64,000 nt of DNA from Aquipseudomonas alcaligenes (GCF_900156545.1 NZ_FTNW01000004.1:248001-312000); one strand, 5' to 3'. Positions 33,078 through 44,120 are shown, numbered from the stretch's first letter. A program made the numbers and translations. Notes: generated by a model not told the origin, from the letters alone.

Positions 33078-34213
33078 CAAGCCTTCACAGCCTCGTGATA
33101 TGTATCGACGGTAATCCGAGCACAACGTGCCCATGAAAAATCCCGAGCACGCAGCAGGCCGGCTTCACGTTGCCGCAACCACAGCTCCCCATCCTCGATC
33201 AAACACTGAAGCGTCTCGGCACAAGCGCTGTCGTCATGGGTGTCTATTCGGATCCCCGCCTCGCCGGCAACCTCAGGCAGCGCGGAACGGTCACTAATCA
33301 CCACCGGTGTACCGCTGGCCATGGCCTCCAGTGCCGGCAGACCAAACCCCTCATAGAGCGAAGGAAACAGGAGTAAACGGGCTCCAGCGAGGAGCTCCGC
33401 CAGCGCCTCGTCGGACTGATAACCCAACACTCGCACCTGTCCGCTGGCGAGCATTTTCTGTAGCAGCCCGTCCAGCTCATGGCGTCGCCAGCCCGCCATG
33501 CCGACCAGCACTAGCGGATATGCCTCGCGTACGGCTGGGGGCAGTTGCGAATAGGCCCGCAAGGCAAATGGCAGATTCTTGCGCGGCTCTAAGGTCCCGA
33601 CACAGAGCAGGTAGCGTCCTGGAGAAAGCCCCTGCACCCGTAATCCGGGCAGCAAGCTTTCGTAGGATCTGGGGTGAAAGCGGTCGGCGTATCCCAGAGG
33701 TGCTACACGCAGTCGATCAGGAGAAACTCCAAAATGGCGGACGACTTCCTGAGCCACGAAATGCGAGTCCACCAGAATCCGGGACGCACGCTCCACACTC
33801 TCAGCGGCGTGTCGCTCGATCTCGCGCAAACGATCGGCAGGCTGGGTCTGGGGAAAATGGACGTGGGTAAGGTCATGCAGTGTCATGACCATCGGGCCAT
33901 CGAACTCCAATGGCCACAGGCTGGGGTCATGGTACAGCGCAGGCCCTGTAGCTCTTACAAACCGCCGGAAGCGGTTCTGCTCGACGGCCCGCCGTAACGG
34001 ATAGGCTCCTGGAACCAGGCGCTTGATCCATGCGCTCCAAGTCGAATAGCCAGGCAGTGCCTCCTGCGGAACCTCGTCCCAGCCATCCCAACCATTGAAC
34101 AGGCGAAGCTCCAAGGTCGGGTCAGCTCGTAAAGCTCTTAGCAATTCCGCTACATACTGCCCGATACCAGTACGAGGCGAGCGCAGTATCGCCGCGTTAA
34201 ATGCGATGCGCAT
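33077..34213 (-). CDS. wbpY: Glycosyltransferase family 4, D-rhamnan synthesis (WbpY-like)
   Basis: A 378-residue GT4 enzyme. The N-terminus (MRIAFNAAILRSPRTGIGQY) is typical of mannosyl/rhamnosyl GT4 members. Donor-site motifs are YLLCVGTLEPRKNLPFALRA and FPSLYEGFGLPALEAMASG (EX7E) followed by TPVVISDRSALPEVAGEAG. WbpY adds D-rhamnose residues during A-band polymer growth. Its start lies 17 bases inside the end of wbpX and its stop overlaps the wbpZ start, so the three transferases are translationally linked. WbpX and WbpY are paralogues here, sharing the GTxEPRKN signature. Confidence 0.9.
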   Translation of the reverse strand: MRIAFNAAILRSPRTGIGQYVAELLRALRADPTLELRLFNGWDGWDEVPQEALPGYSTWSAWIKRLVPGAYPLRRAVEQNRFRRFVRATGPALYHDPSLWPLEFDGPMVMTLHDLTHVHFPQTQPADRLREIERHAAESVERASRILVDSHFVAQEVVRHFGVSPDRLRVAPLGYADRFHPRSYESLLPGLRVQGLSPGRYLLCVGTLEPRKNLPFALRAYSQLPPAVREAYPLVLVGMAGWRRHELDGLLQKMLASGQVRVLGYQSDEALAELLAGARLLLFPSLYEGFGLPALEAMASGTPVVISDRSALPEVAGEAGIRIDTHDDSACAETLQCLIEDGELWLRQREAGLLRARDFSWARCARITVDTYHEAVKA

Positions 34214-35564
34214 TCGTCTCGCTCACCTGTTCACTCCGTCCCTGGGTCAACGCCGTCTGTATCAGTTGCCGACACGCATCGTGCCAGCTGTTCCAGCGCC
34301 AGTCTTCAAGGGTGCGCGGCGCCGGGAACCGCCCATCCTGCTCGAAGCGCCCGATCAGATCGGCTAGCTGCTGTGGCTGCTGCAGAGTGAAATAGGCCAT
34401 GTAATCGCCACCGATTTCACGGAACACCGGAATGTCACTGCCCATCACCGGCAACCCACGCTGCATGGCTTCGACCAGCGGCAATCCAAACCCCTCGTCA
34501 TGTGAGGAGAACACCAGTGCCTTGGCGTGCCCGTATGCGTACTGCAGACCGCTATCGGATATTTCATTGAACATGAACAAGCGACGACCGAACTCGACGT
34601 GCTCGCGGATACGCTTGAGCAAGGCTTCGCGCTTCCAGCCGATGCGCCCGATGATGCACAGACGAGCTTCACTGCCGGCACTCCAGGCCAGCTCGAAGGC
34701 ATCCAGCAGATACTCATGGTTCTTCCGTGGCTCGATAGTGCCAACGGCAAGGTAGACACTACCGGCGGAAAACAGCCTGGTTATTTCCTCCGGCGGCTCC
34801 ACGTCAGAGCGAGCCAGATCAAGCTCGCTGCCGTGGTGGAAATGGCCATACCAGCGCTCCGCTGCGGCATGTTCTCCCAGCCGCTGGACCAGCTCCCGAC
34901 GCACATGCTCACGCACCGTGCGGGAAACGGCGATAAAACCGTCGGCTTGCTCGACCATGAAGTCGAACCAGGTCATGAAGATCTCTCTCAGCCGCTCCTC
35001 GGAGAACTCCGGCCTAACCAAAGGAATCAGGTCGTGTACCACAGCAACAATGCTCACGCCCCGCACCTTCAGCCCCCGAAGCAGCGGGAAATGGCTGGCA
35101 TGCCAGCTGGAGTCCAACAAGATCAGGCTGTCTCCTGTGGCGACCTCGAAAGGCTCCGCCCGCCGGTTGAGCGGATCGAAGCCGAGAAGCCGCAACACCC
35201 TCATCGACAGGCTGAGCGGTAAACACATGAGTCGCCAGAGTATGAACAGCAAACGCCGGGCATTATGAAAGCGCCGCATCGGCCAATGGCCCTCGACGCG
35301 CGAGTAGACCTGCCACATGCCGTGGTTAATGCGCTCCAGGCGTTCGAAAAAACGCGACGGCAGCGTCTGATCCTCGACCCCCGGGATCAACTTCCGAACC
35401 CGATAAAGCCGGCCACCGGCCAGCACCACAGGGATGCATTCGCCCGCTGCCCCGGCATGCTCCAACTCATGGACGATGTTACGCACCACCCGCTGGATGC
35501 CAGTATTGACCTGAGGATTGCGAAACACATTCGTGCAGTCAAACAACAGGCGCCCCGTTGGCAT
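34197..35564 (-). CDS. wbpX: Glycosyltransferase family 4, D-rhamnan polymerase subunit (WbpX-like)
   Basis: A 455-residue GT4 enzyme. The N-terminus is LLFDCTNVFRNPQVNTGIQR, and the donor site reads VYLAVGTIEPRKNHEYLLDA then FSSHDEGFGLPLVEAMQRG (EX7E). A TTG at 35573 is in frame; the ATG at 35564 is preferred but the choice is not certain. WbpX is the A-band D-rhamnosyltransferase that extends the chain in the cytoplasm before export by Wzm/Wzt. It follows the inserted FkbM gene at a short distance, where the reference PAO1 locus has wzt directly upstream. Confidence 0.9.
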   Translation of the reverse strand: MPTGRLLFDCTNVFRNPQVNTGIQRVVRNIVHELEHAGAAGECIPVVLAGGRLYRVRKLIPGVEDQTLPSRFFERLERINHGMWQVYSRVEGHWPMRRFHNARRLLFILWRLMCLPLSLSMRVLRLLGFDPLNRRAEPFEVATGDSLILLDSSWHASHFPLLRGLKVRGVSIVAVVHDLIPLVRPEFSEERLREIFMTWFDFMVEQADGFIAVSRTVREHVRRELVQRLGEHAAAERWYGHFHHGSELDLARSDVEPPEEITRLFSAGSVYLAVGTIEPRKNHEYLLDAFELAWSAGSEARLCIIGRIGWKREALLKRIREHVEFGRRLFMFNEISDSGLQYAYGHAKALVFSSHDEGFGLPLVEAMQRGLPVMGSDIPVFREIGGDYMAYFTLQQPQQLADLIGRFEQDGRFPAPRTLEDWRWNSWHDACRQLIQTALTQGRSEQVSETNAHRI

Positions 35565-35584
35565 ACTTTTCAACCTGCACTACC

Positions 35585-36457
35585 TCACGACATCAAGTCG
35601 GCCAGATGAGCGAGGCTATCTGCCCCAGCCGGCACGCAAAGCAAATTTACGAATCCCCAGTTATCTGGCTGGATGTCTTGCTGCATACGCTCACTCAGAA
35701 CGGCGGCATCCAGCGGCAACAGTTTGGGTTTGTGCTCAGACACTTCAAAGAGGCGATAGCCAAGACTCTCCAGTGTCTCGACAAACGACATCGGGTCATC
35801 TCCGGAACGTGTCAGGCCGAAAGGCCAGAACTCCAACACCATGACCGGACGCCACCCCCTGTCCAAGAGACCAGCTGCACCACGCAGAATCTTCGCCTCA
35901 GAGCCCTGAGTGTCAGATTTGACTATATCTGGCAACGGCCCTGGATGTTCGGCGAAGAACAAATCCAAGGTAGTGACCGCAACCTCCTGCGTAGCACGCT
36001 CGCTGCTATCGGAGAACAAGCGGTGGTCACCTTTGTTGGTGTCAGACTGATACAACGGCAGCTGCCCCTGCTGGTCGCTGACTGCGGCATTAAAGGTTGC
36101 CACGTTTGCGCCGGAGGCCAGCTGGGCAACGTTCTGCGTAAGCAGTCGGTAGTTAGCCGCGTCGGGCTCGAAAGCGATGACCGAACCCTGTTCACCTACC
36201 AGCTGGCTAGCCACTGCCGTGTACCAGCCGATATTGGCCCCAAGATCCAACACGTTCGCCCCTGGCGTGCAGAGACGGCCGAATACCTGCGTTTCAAAGG
36301 GCTCCCATATGCCATCACGAGCCAGATCACGAGAGATAAACTCGTCATCGGCACTATGAATCGCAAAGGCAAACGACGGCAGGTGTAGCGCCTTGGCCTG
36401 AATCAGACGGTAGGCAGATACGCTTTTTTTTTTGTTAAAACAGTTCCACCACTTCAT
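35585..36457 (-). CDS. FkbM-family SAM-dependent methyltransferase with a 5' A10 tract
   Basis: A 290-residue FkbM-type methyltransferase. The SAM-binding site is ANVLDLGANIGWYTAVASQL (about 68-87) and VIAFEPDAANYRLLTQNVAQ; the family motif is PDIVKSDTQGSEAKILRGAA, near residues 175-195. FkbM members O-methylate sugars or natural products. Codons 9-12 lie in a run of ten adenines; inserting or deleting one base leads to a stop within about 25 codons, so the gene can be switched off by slippage. Lying between wzt and wbpX, it may methylate D-rhamnose or cap the chain, but this role is inferred. The A+T-rich start differs from its neighbours. Confidence 0.88.
   Translation of the reverse strand: MKWWNCFNKKKSVSAYRLIQAKALHLPSFAFAIHSADDEFISRDLARDGIWEPFETQVFGRLCTPGANVLDLGANIGWYTAVASQLVGEQGSVIAFEPDAANYRLLTQNVAQLASGANVATFNAAVSDQQGQLPLYQSDTNKGDHRLFSDSSERATQEVAVTTLDLFFAEHPGPLPDIVKSDTQGSEAKILRGAAGLLDRGWRPVMVLEFWPFGLTRSGDDPMSFVETLESLGYRLFEVSEHKPKLLPLDAAVLSERMQQDIQPDNWGFVNLLCVPAGADSLAHLADLMS
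36424..36433 (-). repeat. A10 homopolymer within the FkbM methyltransferase gene
   Basis: Ten consecutive T on the plus strand (ten A in the coding strand) fall within codons 9-12 (Lys-Lys-Lys-Ser). With 9 A the frame meets TGA after about 7 codons; with 11 A it meets TAG after about 24 codons. Such tracts mutate often by slipped-strand mispairing and can also cause transcriptional slippage. Confidence 0.9.
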
Positions 36458-36523
36458 TGATCTGTTTCCTCAAAGCTTGTCTTGGGCGACCCGTCGGCAA
36501 CTTGCTCACCGAGCGCCTGATGT

Positions 36524-37867
36524 TTAATTGCAAGGGTGCGCCGACACCGTGCAGGGGGCATGTACCAGCCCCCATAGATTGATCAATTCAGTATTGGGGT
36601 AATGAATCGCGAAACGCGCGCCGCCGATGCAGGCGTCGATGACTGTTTCCAGTATCAGTTGGCCATTGTTCGAAGGATTAGCGACAAAAGTACTGATACC
36701 CGCCACTAGGCCAAATTCGCCCGGACATAAAGGTGTGGTGAATTCGAACTGAATCATTTGCAGAGCCTTTTCATCACCCTCGCTGAGGTACACCCCTTGC
36801 TCAGCAGAATTGAAGTGCATGACCTGACTACCATTACGATCCAGAATGCCCAGAGTCACCGCGCAGGAGTCTGGTAGCGGGCGATCGATGCGATATAGAA
36901 CCTGAACCGTGCATTTGTGCCGGAACACGATACCGTCCGTCTCTGCTCCCTGCTCGTCACGCAGTACTATGTCGATGACCTTGGCCTCGCCACTGCCCGA
37001 ACGTAGCGGTGCAACTCGTTCAGCAAAGGCCGCGCGACGAGCAACCTGCGCCTCACTGAGCGCAGCGGTCGGTTTACTCGCGCGACGAAGTAGCGACTGA
37101 TCATCCCCTACGGACCGCGTCATTCGCTCGAAAACTGCCTTCTGGTATGCCTCCCCTACGGCTTTAGACGTACTCATCAGACGCATACGGCCCTGATCCA
37201 GCCAGAGCCCCTGCTCGCACAGGCCACGAATGGAGTCCGCCGCATGGGTGACATAGATAAAAGTGGTGCCGTCATCCAGCAGGGATTTGATCTTGTGCAA
37301 ACACTTGTTCTGAAAATAAGCATCGCCGACGCTCAGCGCCTCATCGACGATCAGGATCTCCGGCCGCACATAAACCGCACACGCAAAACCCAGGCGTACC
37401 GCCATCCCGCTGCTATAGGTCCTCACCGGCTGCTCAATGGCCTCGCGCAGCTCACTAAAAGCAATGATCTGCGGTAGCGCCGCTTCAATTTCCTCACGCG
37501 ACATGCCATGTAGCAGGCCGTACTGGCGGATGTTTTCCCGCCCGGGCAGCAGTGGGTTAAAACCAGCGCCGAGCTCCAGCAAAGCCGATACCCGACCATC
37601 GACCTTTACCGACCCGCTGCTAGGAGTGAGCACACCGGACAGAATCTTCAGAAGCGTGCTCTTGCCACTGCCGTTCTGGCCAACAATACCTAGCCGGCTG
37701 CCGCGATCCAGATTGAAGGAAATATCCTCTAAAGCTCGTACCTCCTGGGCGTAACGCTTGCGTCCGGCACTTAGCAGCTCAAGCAGGCGATGGCGCGGAG
37801 TGCTGTAGGTACGATAGATCTTTGACAGCTGCTGTAGCTGGATAATCGGTGAGGCCGTGTGAGTCAT
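36524..37867 (-). CDS. wzt: ABC transporter ATP-binding protein Wzt with C-terminal glycan-binding domain
   Basis: A 447-residue ATPase of polysaccharide exporters. Residues about 10-250 hold Walker A (GQNGSGKST, 63-71), the YSSGMAVRLGFA signature, Walker B (ILIVDEALSVGD) and the switch histidine (FIYVTHAADS). The C-terminal 170 residues form a beta-sandwich like the Wzt carbohydrate-binding domain (TVQVLYRIDRPLPDSCAVTL, then FGLVAGISTF). In Escherichia coli O9a this domain recognises the modified chain end before export; here it could read a methyl cap. It energises D-rhamnan export with Wzm. Length is slightly above the roughly 420 of reference A-band Wzt. Confidence 0.93.
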   Translation of the reverse strand: MTHTASPIIQLQQLSKIYRTYSTPRHRLLELLSAGRKRYAQEVRALEDISFNLDRGSRLGIVGQNGSGKSTLLKILSGVLTPSSGSVKVDGRVSALLELGAGFNPLLPGRENIRQYGLLHGMSREEIEAALPQIIAFSELREAIEQPVRTYSSGMAVRLGFACAVYVRPEILIVDEALSVGDAYFQNKCLHKIKSLLDDGTTFIYVTHAADSIRGLCEQGLWLDQGRMRLMSTSKAVGEAYQKAVFERMTRSVGDDQSLLRRASKPTAALSEAQVARRAAFAERVAPLRSGSGEAKVIDIVLRDEQGAETDGIVFRHKCTVQVLYRIDRPLPDSCAVTLGILDRNGSQVMHFNSAEQGVYLSEGDEKALQMIQFEFTTPLCPGEFGLVAGISTFVANPSNNGQLILETVIDACIGGARFAIHYPNTELINLWGLVHAPCTVSAHPCN

Positions 37868-37879
37868 ACGCAGTCCCCG

Positions 37880-38686
37880 TCAGAGCACATCGGCAAAACC
37901 TGATCTGAGCGAACGAAACACCCAAATCCCGGCGAGCAGCACCGCCAACCCAAGTGCTAAAACGTTGCCCAGCGCCATCCACGCCACCTCCGCCGTACCA
38001 AAGACGGCGTGACGTGCGGTTTCCACCAGGTAATAAAACGGGTTGTAATCAAGAATCAGCGCTTGCACCCACTGCGGGCCGTGCTCCTTTACCACTGTTG
38101 CCGGATAAAGTACCGGGGTGATCCAGAACAAGATATTGACCAGCACCGGCATGATCTGCGCGAGATCTGGCACATACACCGACAGCGCCGAAACCCCGTA
38201 GGCTAGCCCCAGTGACAACATGAGAAAGGCCAGCCACACCAGGCCGTAGACCCAGGAACTGCCTGCCATAGGCAGACCATGGTAGAGCATCAGCAAAACG
38301 AAGATGGTGGCGATGATTAACTGGCTGATCAGTGCGGACAGCACCGGCACCAGCGGCAACACCCAGAAGGGGAAAGCAATCTTGTTAATCAGGTGGGCAT
38401 ATTCACGCAACACCAACGGGCTGCGATTGGCCATGTCGGAAAAGAACACCCACAGAGAGAAAGGTAGAAAATAGAAAAGCACAAAGGGGATATCACCATA
38501 GTGCAACCCCATGCGTCCGTTCATCAGCACGGAAAACACCATCACATTAATTAGTGCATACAACAGCGGCACACCGATGACCCAAGCGGTACCGGCATAG
38601 GAGCTAGCGTAGCGGTTCTTGATATCCTGCTTGGACAACATCCAGGCCAGCGACAACCCAGCTCTGAATCCGGTATTACGAACCAT
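37880..38686 (-). CDS. wzm: ABC transporter permease Wzm, D-rhamnan export
   Basis: A 268-residue ABC-2 type permease with six hydrophobic helices. An upstream in-frame GTG at 38725 would add 13 residues; the ATG at 38686 matches the usual length of about 265 and is preferred. N-terminal KQDIKNRYASSYAGTAWVI and C-terminal LDYNPFYYLVETARHAVFG are conserved among O-antigen exporters. It moves completed, undecaprenol-linked D-rhamnan across the inner membrane using ATP hydrolysis by Wzt, which follows after 12 bases. Confidence 0.93.
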   Translation of the reverse strand: MVRNTGFRAGLSLAWMLSKQDIKNRYASSYAGTAWVIGVPLLYALINVMVFSVLMNGRMGLHYGDIPFVLFYFLPFSLWVFFSDMANRSPLVLREYAHLINKIAFPFWVLPLVPVLSALISQLIIATIFVLLMLYHGLPMAGSSWVYGLVWLAFLMLSLGLAYGVSALSVYVPDLAQIMPVLVNILFWITPVLYPATVVKEHGPQWVQALILDYNPFYYLVETARHAVFGTAEVAWMALGNVLALGLAVLLAGIWVFRSLRSGFADVL

Positions 38687-38757
38687 AAAAATCTGCCTAT
38701 CCCACAGGAATCCCCTGGCGCGCACTCAGGCGCCGGGGCACGATCAGCCCAAAAAAT

Positions 38758-40203
38758 TTAAGCCGGGATCCGACCGTAGTTATCGACAAAGCGCACGATA
38801 TCGTCTTCGCCAAGATACTCGCCGCTCTGTACCTCGATCATAACCAGATCGATTACGCCCGGATTCTCTAGGCGATGCTTGTGTCCCGCAGGAATGAAAG
38901 TCGACTCATTGGTATTGACCATCATCTCGCCTTCACCATTAACGACCTTGGCCATACCGCTTACGACTATCCAGTGCTCGCTGCGATGGTGATGCATCTG
39001 CAGCGAGAGAGAGCCCCCCGGCTTGACCACGATGCGCTTGATCTTGAAGCGCGGCCCCTCTTCCAACACTGTGTAGGTACCCCAGGGGCGAGCCACCGTA
39101 CGATGCAGGCGGTAGGCGTCATGACTCTGCGCTTTGAGCCGCTTGGCGACCTGACGCACCTCCTGCGCGCGATCGGCATGGGCGACCAGCACCGCGTCCG
39201 CGGTGTCGACAATGATCAGATTGTCCAGGCCGACCGTGGCCACGAGACGAGTCTCGCCCAGCACCACTGTGTTGCGCGTCTCGATGAGAATCGCTTCACC
39301 CTGCACCCGGTTCTGCTCAGCATCGGCTGGGATCAGTTGCGACAGCGCCCCCCAGGAGCCGATATCGCTCCAGTCAAACGTCGCAGGTACCACCGCAACG
39401 GAGCTGGAGCGTTCCATCACCGCATAGTCGATAGAGATGTCCGGAAGCTCAGCAAAGCTCCGGGCATCCAGCTCCTGCAGCAGGACTCCCGCACTATCGT
39501 GAGCGGGGCTCGCTGCCACGCACTCATCGGCCAGTTGCAGAAGCTCGGGAGCATGGGCTCGCAGCTCGCGCAGGATGCTACCAATGCTGAAGCAGAACAT
39601 CCCGGAGTTCCAAAGGAAGCGGCCGCTACGCAGGTATTCCTGGGCGGTCTGCAGGTCCGGCTTTTCGACAAACCTGGCCACTCGACGTGCATCCTGCGCG
39701 TCCAGCATATCGCCTGTCTCGATATAGCCAAAGCCCGTTTCGGGCACTGTCGGCGGGATGCCGTATGTCACAAGATGTCCCTGCGCCGCCAATCGAACCG
39801 CCTGCTCGGTCGCCGCCCTGAAAGCCTCCACATCCTGAATCAGGTGGTCAGCTGCCATAACGACGAGAACGGCCTCCTCGGCATGCCTCTTGGCAAGCGC
39901 CAGAGCCGCAATGGCAATAGCCGGTGCCGTATTGCGCCCTTCAGGCTCAAGTAGAAAATGCGCGCAACAGTGCCCTGTCCGAGCCTCAGCGAAGTGGTCC
40001 TTGCTGGCAAAGTACAACTCGCGGTTGGTGACCGTAACGATCTCGCCACCACCCGCCAGAAGTGCTGCAGCCCGGGCATAGGTCTTGCCCAACAGCGACT
40101 CGCCGTCAGGCAGCCGCATGAAGGGCTTAGGATGCGCCTCGCGCGACACCGGCCAGAGCCTAGTGCCAGCTCCGCCAGACATGACGACTGGGATAATCTG
40201 CAT
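38758..40203 (-). CDS. wbpW: Mannose-1-phosphate guanylyltransferase / phosphomannose isomerase
   Basis: A 481-residue bifunctional type II enzyme. The nucleotidyltransferase half has MSGGAGTRLWPVSREAHPKP at residues 8-27 and FVEKPDLQTAQEYL for the sugar site. The C-terminal cupin half has RPWGTYTVLEEGPRFKIKRI and SLQMHHHRSEHWIVVSG, the metal-binding isomerase site. It converts fructose-6-phosphate to mannose-6-phosphate and makes GDP-mannose from mannose-1-phosphate. This is the WbpW position in the A-band operon, between gmd and wzm. A phosphomannomutase is not in the window. Confidence 0.95.
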   Translation of the reverse strand: MQIIPVVMSGGAGTRLWPVSREAHPKPFMRLPDGESLLGKTYARAAALLAGGGEIVTVTNRELYFASKDHFAEARTGHCCAHFLLEPEGRNTAPAIAIAALALAKRHAEEAVLVVMAADHLIQDVEAFRAATEQAVRLAAQGHLVTYGIPPTVPETGFGYIETGDMLDAQDARRVARFVEKPDLQTAQEYLRSGRFLWNSGMFCFSIGSILRELRAHAPELLQLADECVAASPAHDSAGVLLQELDARSFAELPDISIDYAVMERSSSVAVVPATFDWSDIGSWGALSQLIPADAEQNRVQGEAILIETRNTVVLGETRLVATVGLDNLIIVDTADAVLVAHADRAQEVRQVAKRLKAQSHDAYRLHRTVARPWGTYTVLEEGPRFKIKRIVVKPGGSLSLQMHHHRSEHWIVVSGMAKVVNGEGEMMVNTNESTFIPAGHKHRLENPGVIDLVMIEVQSGEYLGEDDIVRFVDNYGRIPA

Positions 40204-40205
40204 GG

Positions 40206-42088
<1,883 letters not shown>

Positions 42089-42116
42089 AGCCCGCCTCAC
42101 CTAACCCGAATGTGCA

Positions 42117-42905
42117 TTACGCCTGGCGACTGTCCAGCCAAGCCTGTGTCCGCGCCCGCAGATAAGACCAGGAAGAGAACCTCCTCCGCTCGTAATACAT
42201 CCCGCCTTCGTGAGGAGGCTGAAGCACCCTAGCCGGATCAACGCATTGAAGATCCTGGCTGCCGCGCAACAGAAGGTGCAGTACAAAAAAAGGAAAAAGC
42301 CCGAGCCAGCTACGCCACTGGGATGGATAGCCCAGTGCATAGCGCATGAACCGGAGGCGATTCGACCAAGGAATGATGCATGATTCGACAGCACCGTTCT
42401 GCTCCAAGGGGGACAGCACACGAAAAAACTTCCCAGAACAGCCCAGCGCATTGTAAAGCGGGAACTGGCGCACCTTTGGAAGAAGCCCGAGTTCTGAACA
42501 CACCCTCACGCACAAAAAATGCAGGGCATCATGGTCCGGATGGCCGCCCTCCCAAGCCGGCACATAAATCTCCGCATCTCCCGCAAAAGAGGTGATCCGC
42601 TCCTGAAGCCAGTCCGCTGCCGAGGCCAACTCCTCAAGCAGATGGCCATCGACGATACCCAGCTGACTTCCAGCAAAACAGACATCAGCGGTTTCAACTC
42701 CCAGATCCTGCAACACTACCAGCGACTCCGCATTACGCTTAGCGGGATCACCATGAGCGGCAACCCCACTTGTCAGATACGCACAAATGACCCGCCGCCC
42801 CCGCGCTCGCTCCGTCAGGATCTGCTGATAGACACCGTACTCATCGTCCTGATGACAAAACAGGAACAACGCATAGCTATTTGATTCGTCGTGGTCAGTA
42901 AGCAT
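42117..42905 (-). CDS. PIG-L family (GlcNAc-type) deacetylase
   Basis: A 262-residue zinc-dependent deacetylase family protein. The metal motif normally written PHPDDE appears as FCHQDDEYG (residues about 16-24), and the second motif is AWEGGHPDHDALHFL, near residue 117; both histidine/aspartate sets are kept. PIG-L enzymes remove N-acetyl groups from GlcNAc units in glycolipids, mycothiol or antibiotics. Its start overlaps the GNAT acyltransferase end by 11 bases, suggesting paired action: deacetylation followed by new N-acylation of an amino sugar in the glycan. The acceptor is not known. Confidence 0.85.
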   Translation of the reverse strand: MLTDHDESNSYALFLFCHQDDEYGVYQQILTERARGRRVICAYLTSGVAAHGDPAKRNAESLVVLQDLGVETADVCFAGSQLGIVDGHLLEELASAADWLQERITSFAGDAEIYVPAWEGGHPDHDALHFLCVRVCSELGLLPKVRQFPLYNALGCSGKFFRVLSPLEQNGAVESCIIPWSNRLRFMRYALGYPSQWRSWLGLFPFFVLHLLLRGSQDLQCVDPARVLQPPHEGGMYYERRRFSSWSYLRARTQAWLDSRQA

Positions 42906-43743
42906 CGAAATCTAGGAAGGAAAAGTGGATCTGCCCAGCCTCCAACCGCTCATCAGATACGCTGAGAGGCCGGAAAATCAGATTCAACGGAGAGGGACGC
43001 AGTCTGTCGGGAATGTCCACATAGCTGGAAAACCTGCATGTGCCTGATGGCCTGAGCCCGATGTAGAGCCGCAAAGGTGTTAGGGGAGGTGAAACAGTGG
43101 GCATCGGCAACTCAGCAGACAGTTCAGCATACGCTGGCACCAGGCTGCTCAATGCTCTCGCGTGAAACGCATGGCAACCACCAAGCGCCCAGCCATCTAC
43201 CCGACTCGCTGGATTGCTGCAGCGCCAGCGCAGTGACTCAGGGCTCCAGACTCGCTGGAACTGGGCCTGCCGGTCCACTCCCTGCAAGTCACCACCCAAT
43301 CCACCCAGACCAACTTTGGCGGCAAGAGGCTCGACCAACTGGAAACCCAGCTTGCGAACAAAGCCCGGCGTACTGTTAGCATTCGCCACGCCGTAGACGC
43401 ATTCGTAACCCTGTTCAGCCGCTGCCTGATAGGTCATCTCCGCAAGCTTGGAAAAGAGCCCCCTACCCTGATGGCTTGGCCGCGTTGCAGTGTTGAGCGA
43501 CAGCAATGCGCGAACCGTACGTCCGGCCAAACGGACGGCCGCTGGAATACATACGTAGTGGGCGACTAACAGGTCGCCATCGAATGCGTCGAACCCAACC
43601 ACCGTTCCATCCGGGTTCTGCGCGTAAAGCCAGTGCAATGCCGGTAGAGAGAACTTGGGCGAAGCAGGAAAACACACGGAAAACAGCTCGCTGTAGCGAA
43701 GCAGTTGTTGCTCCGCGCTTCCCGCCGGCAAGAAGCTGATCAT
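42895..43743 (-). CDS. GNAT-family N-acyltransferase
   Basis: A 282-residue protein. The GNAT core spans residues about 20-150, with the acetyl-CoA loop in ATRPSHQGRGLFSKLAEMTY (about 90-110, QGRGLF) and GYECVYGVANANSTPGFVRK. The C-terminal 130 residues have no recognised domain and may bind the acceptor. GNAT proteins of this layout occur in polysaccharide loci and acylate amino sugars. It overlaps the PIG-L gene by 11 bases and the GtrA gene by 4, so it is part of a tight cassette. Confidence 0.82.
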   Translation of the reverse strand: MISFLPAGSAEQQLLRYSELFSVCFPASPKFSLPALHWLYAQNPDGTVVGFDAFDGDLLVAHYVCIPAAVRLAGRTVRALLSLNTATRPSHQGRGLFSKLAEMTYQAAAEQGYECVYGVANANSTPGFVRKLGFQLVEPLAAKVGLGGLGGDLQGVDRQAQFQRVWSPESLRWRCSNPASRVDGWALGGCHAFHARALSSLVPAYAELSAELPMPTVSPPLTPLRLYIGLRPSGTCRFSSYVDIPDRLRPSPLNLIFRPLSVSDERLEAGQIHFSFLDFDAY

Positions 43744-44120
43744 CGGAACACCCAGTATTTGGTTAATAAGTAGCCATTCGCTGCCACCATGGGCAGAGAC
43801 AACAACTTACCCGGCAAAGCCGTATCCAGTAGATGCATGGACAAGGCGACACAAACCATGGTCAGGCCATAATTGATCAGCACCACGACCAGAAACCCCA
43901 CTGCGCTGGCTAACGAGTGACGCGCCTCAAAGGTCCATAGTGCGTGCCCAAAATAATTCACCACCAGGCCAAGAGCGAAGCCTGCCGATACGGCATAGGT
44001 GTAATGCGCGCCAAAACCAATCAAAACCTGCATGGCGCCTATATCCACTGCCGCAGTGAGCAGTCCCACCAGCAGAAAGACCACTACCTGACGAGTATTT
44101 ACAGCCCAAGGCATCCTCAT
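43740..44120 (-). CDS. GtrA-family membrane protein, putative lipid-linked sugar flippase
   Basis: A 126-residue protein with four membrane helices, typical of GtrA: VVVFLLVGLLTAAVDIGAMQ at the N-terminus, ALGLVVNYFGHALWTF (conserved N-Y/F region) and ANGYLLTKYWVF at the end. GtrA proteins are thought to flip bactoprenol-linked sugars to the periplasm, where a GT-C enzyme attaches them to O-antigen. The next gene upstream is the expected GT2 partner, overlapping by 4 bases. Confidence 0.9.
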   Translation of the reverse strand: MRMPWAVNTRQVVVFLLVGLLTAAVDIGAMQVLIGFGAHYTYAVSAGFALGLVVNYFGHALWTFEARHSLASAVGFLVVVLINYGLTMVCVALSMHLLDTALPGKLLSLPMVAANGYLLTKYWVFR

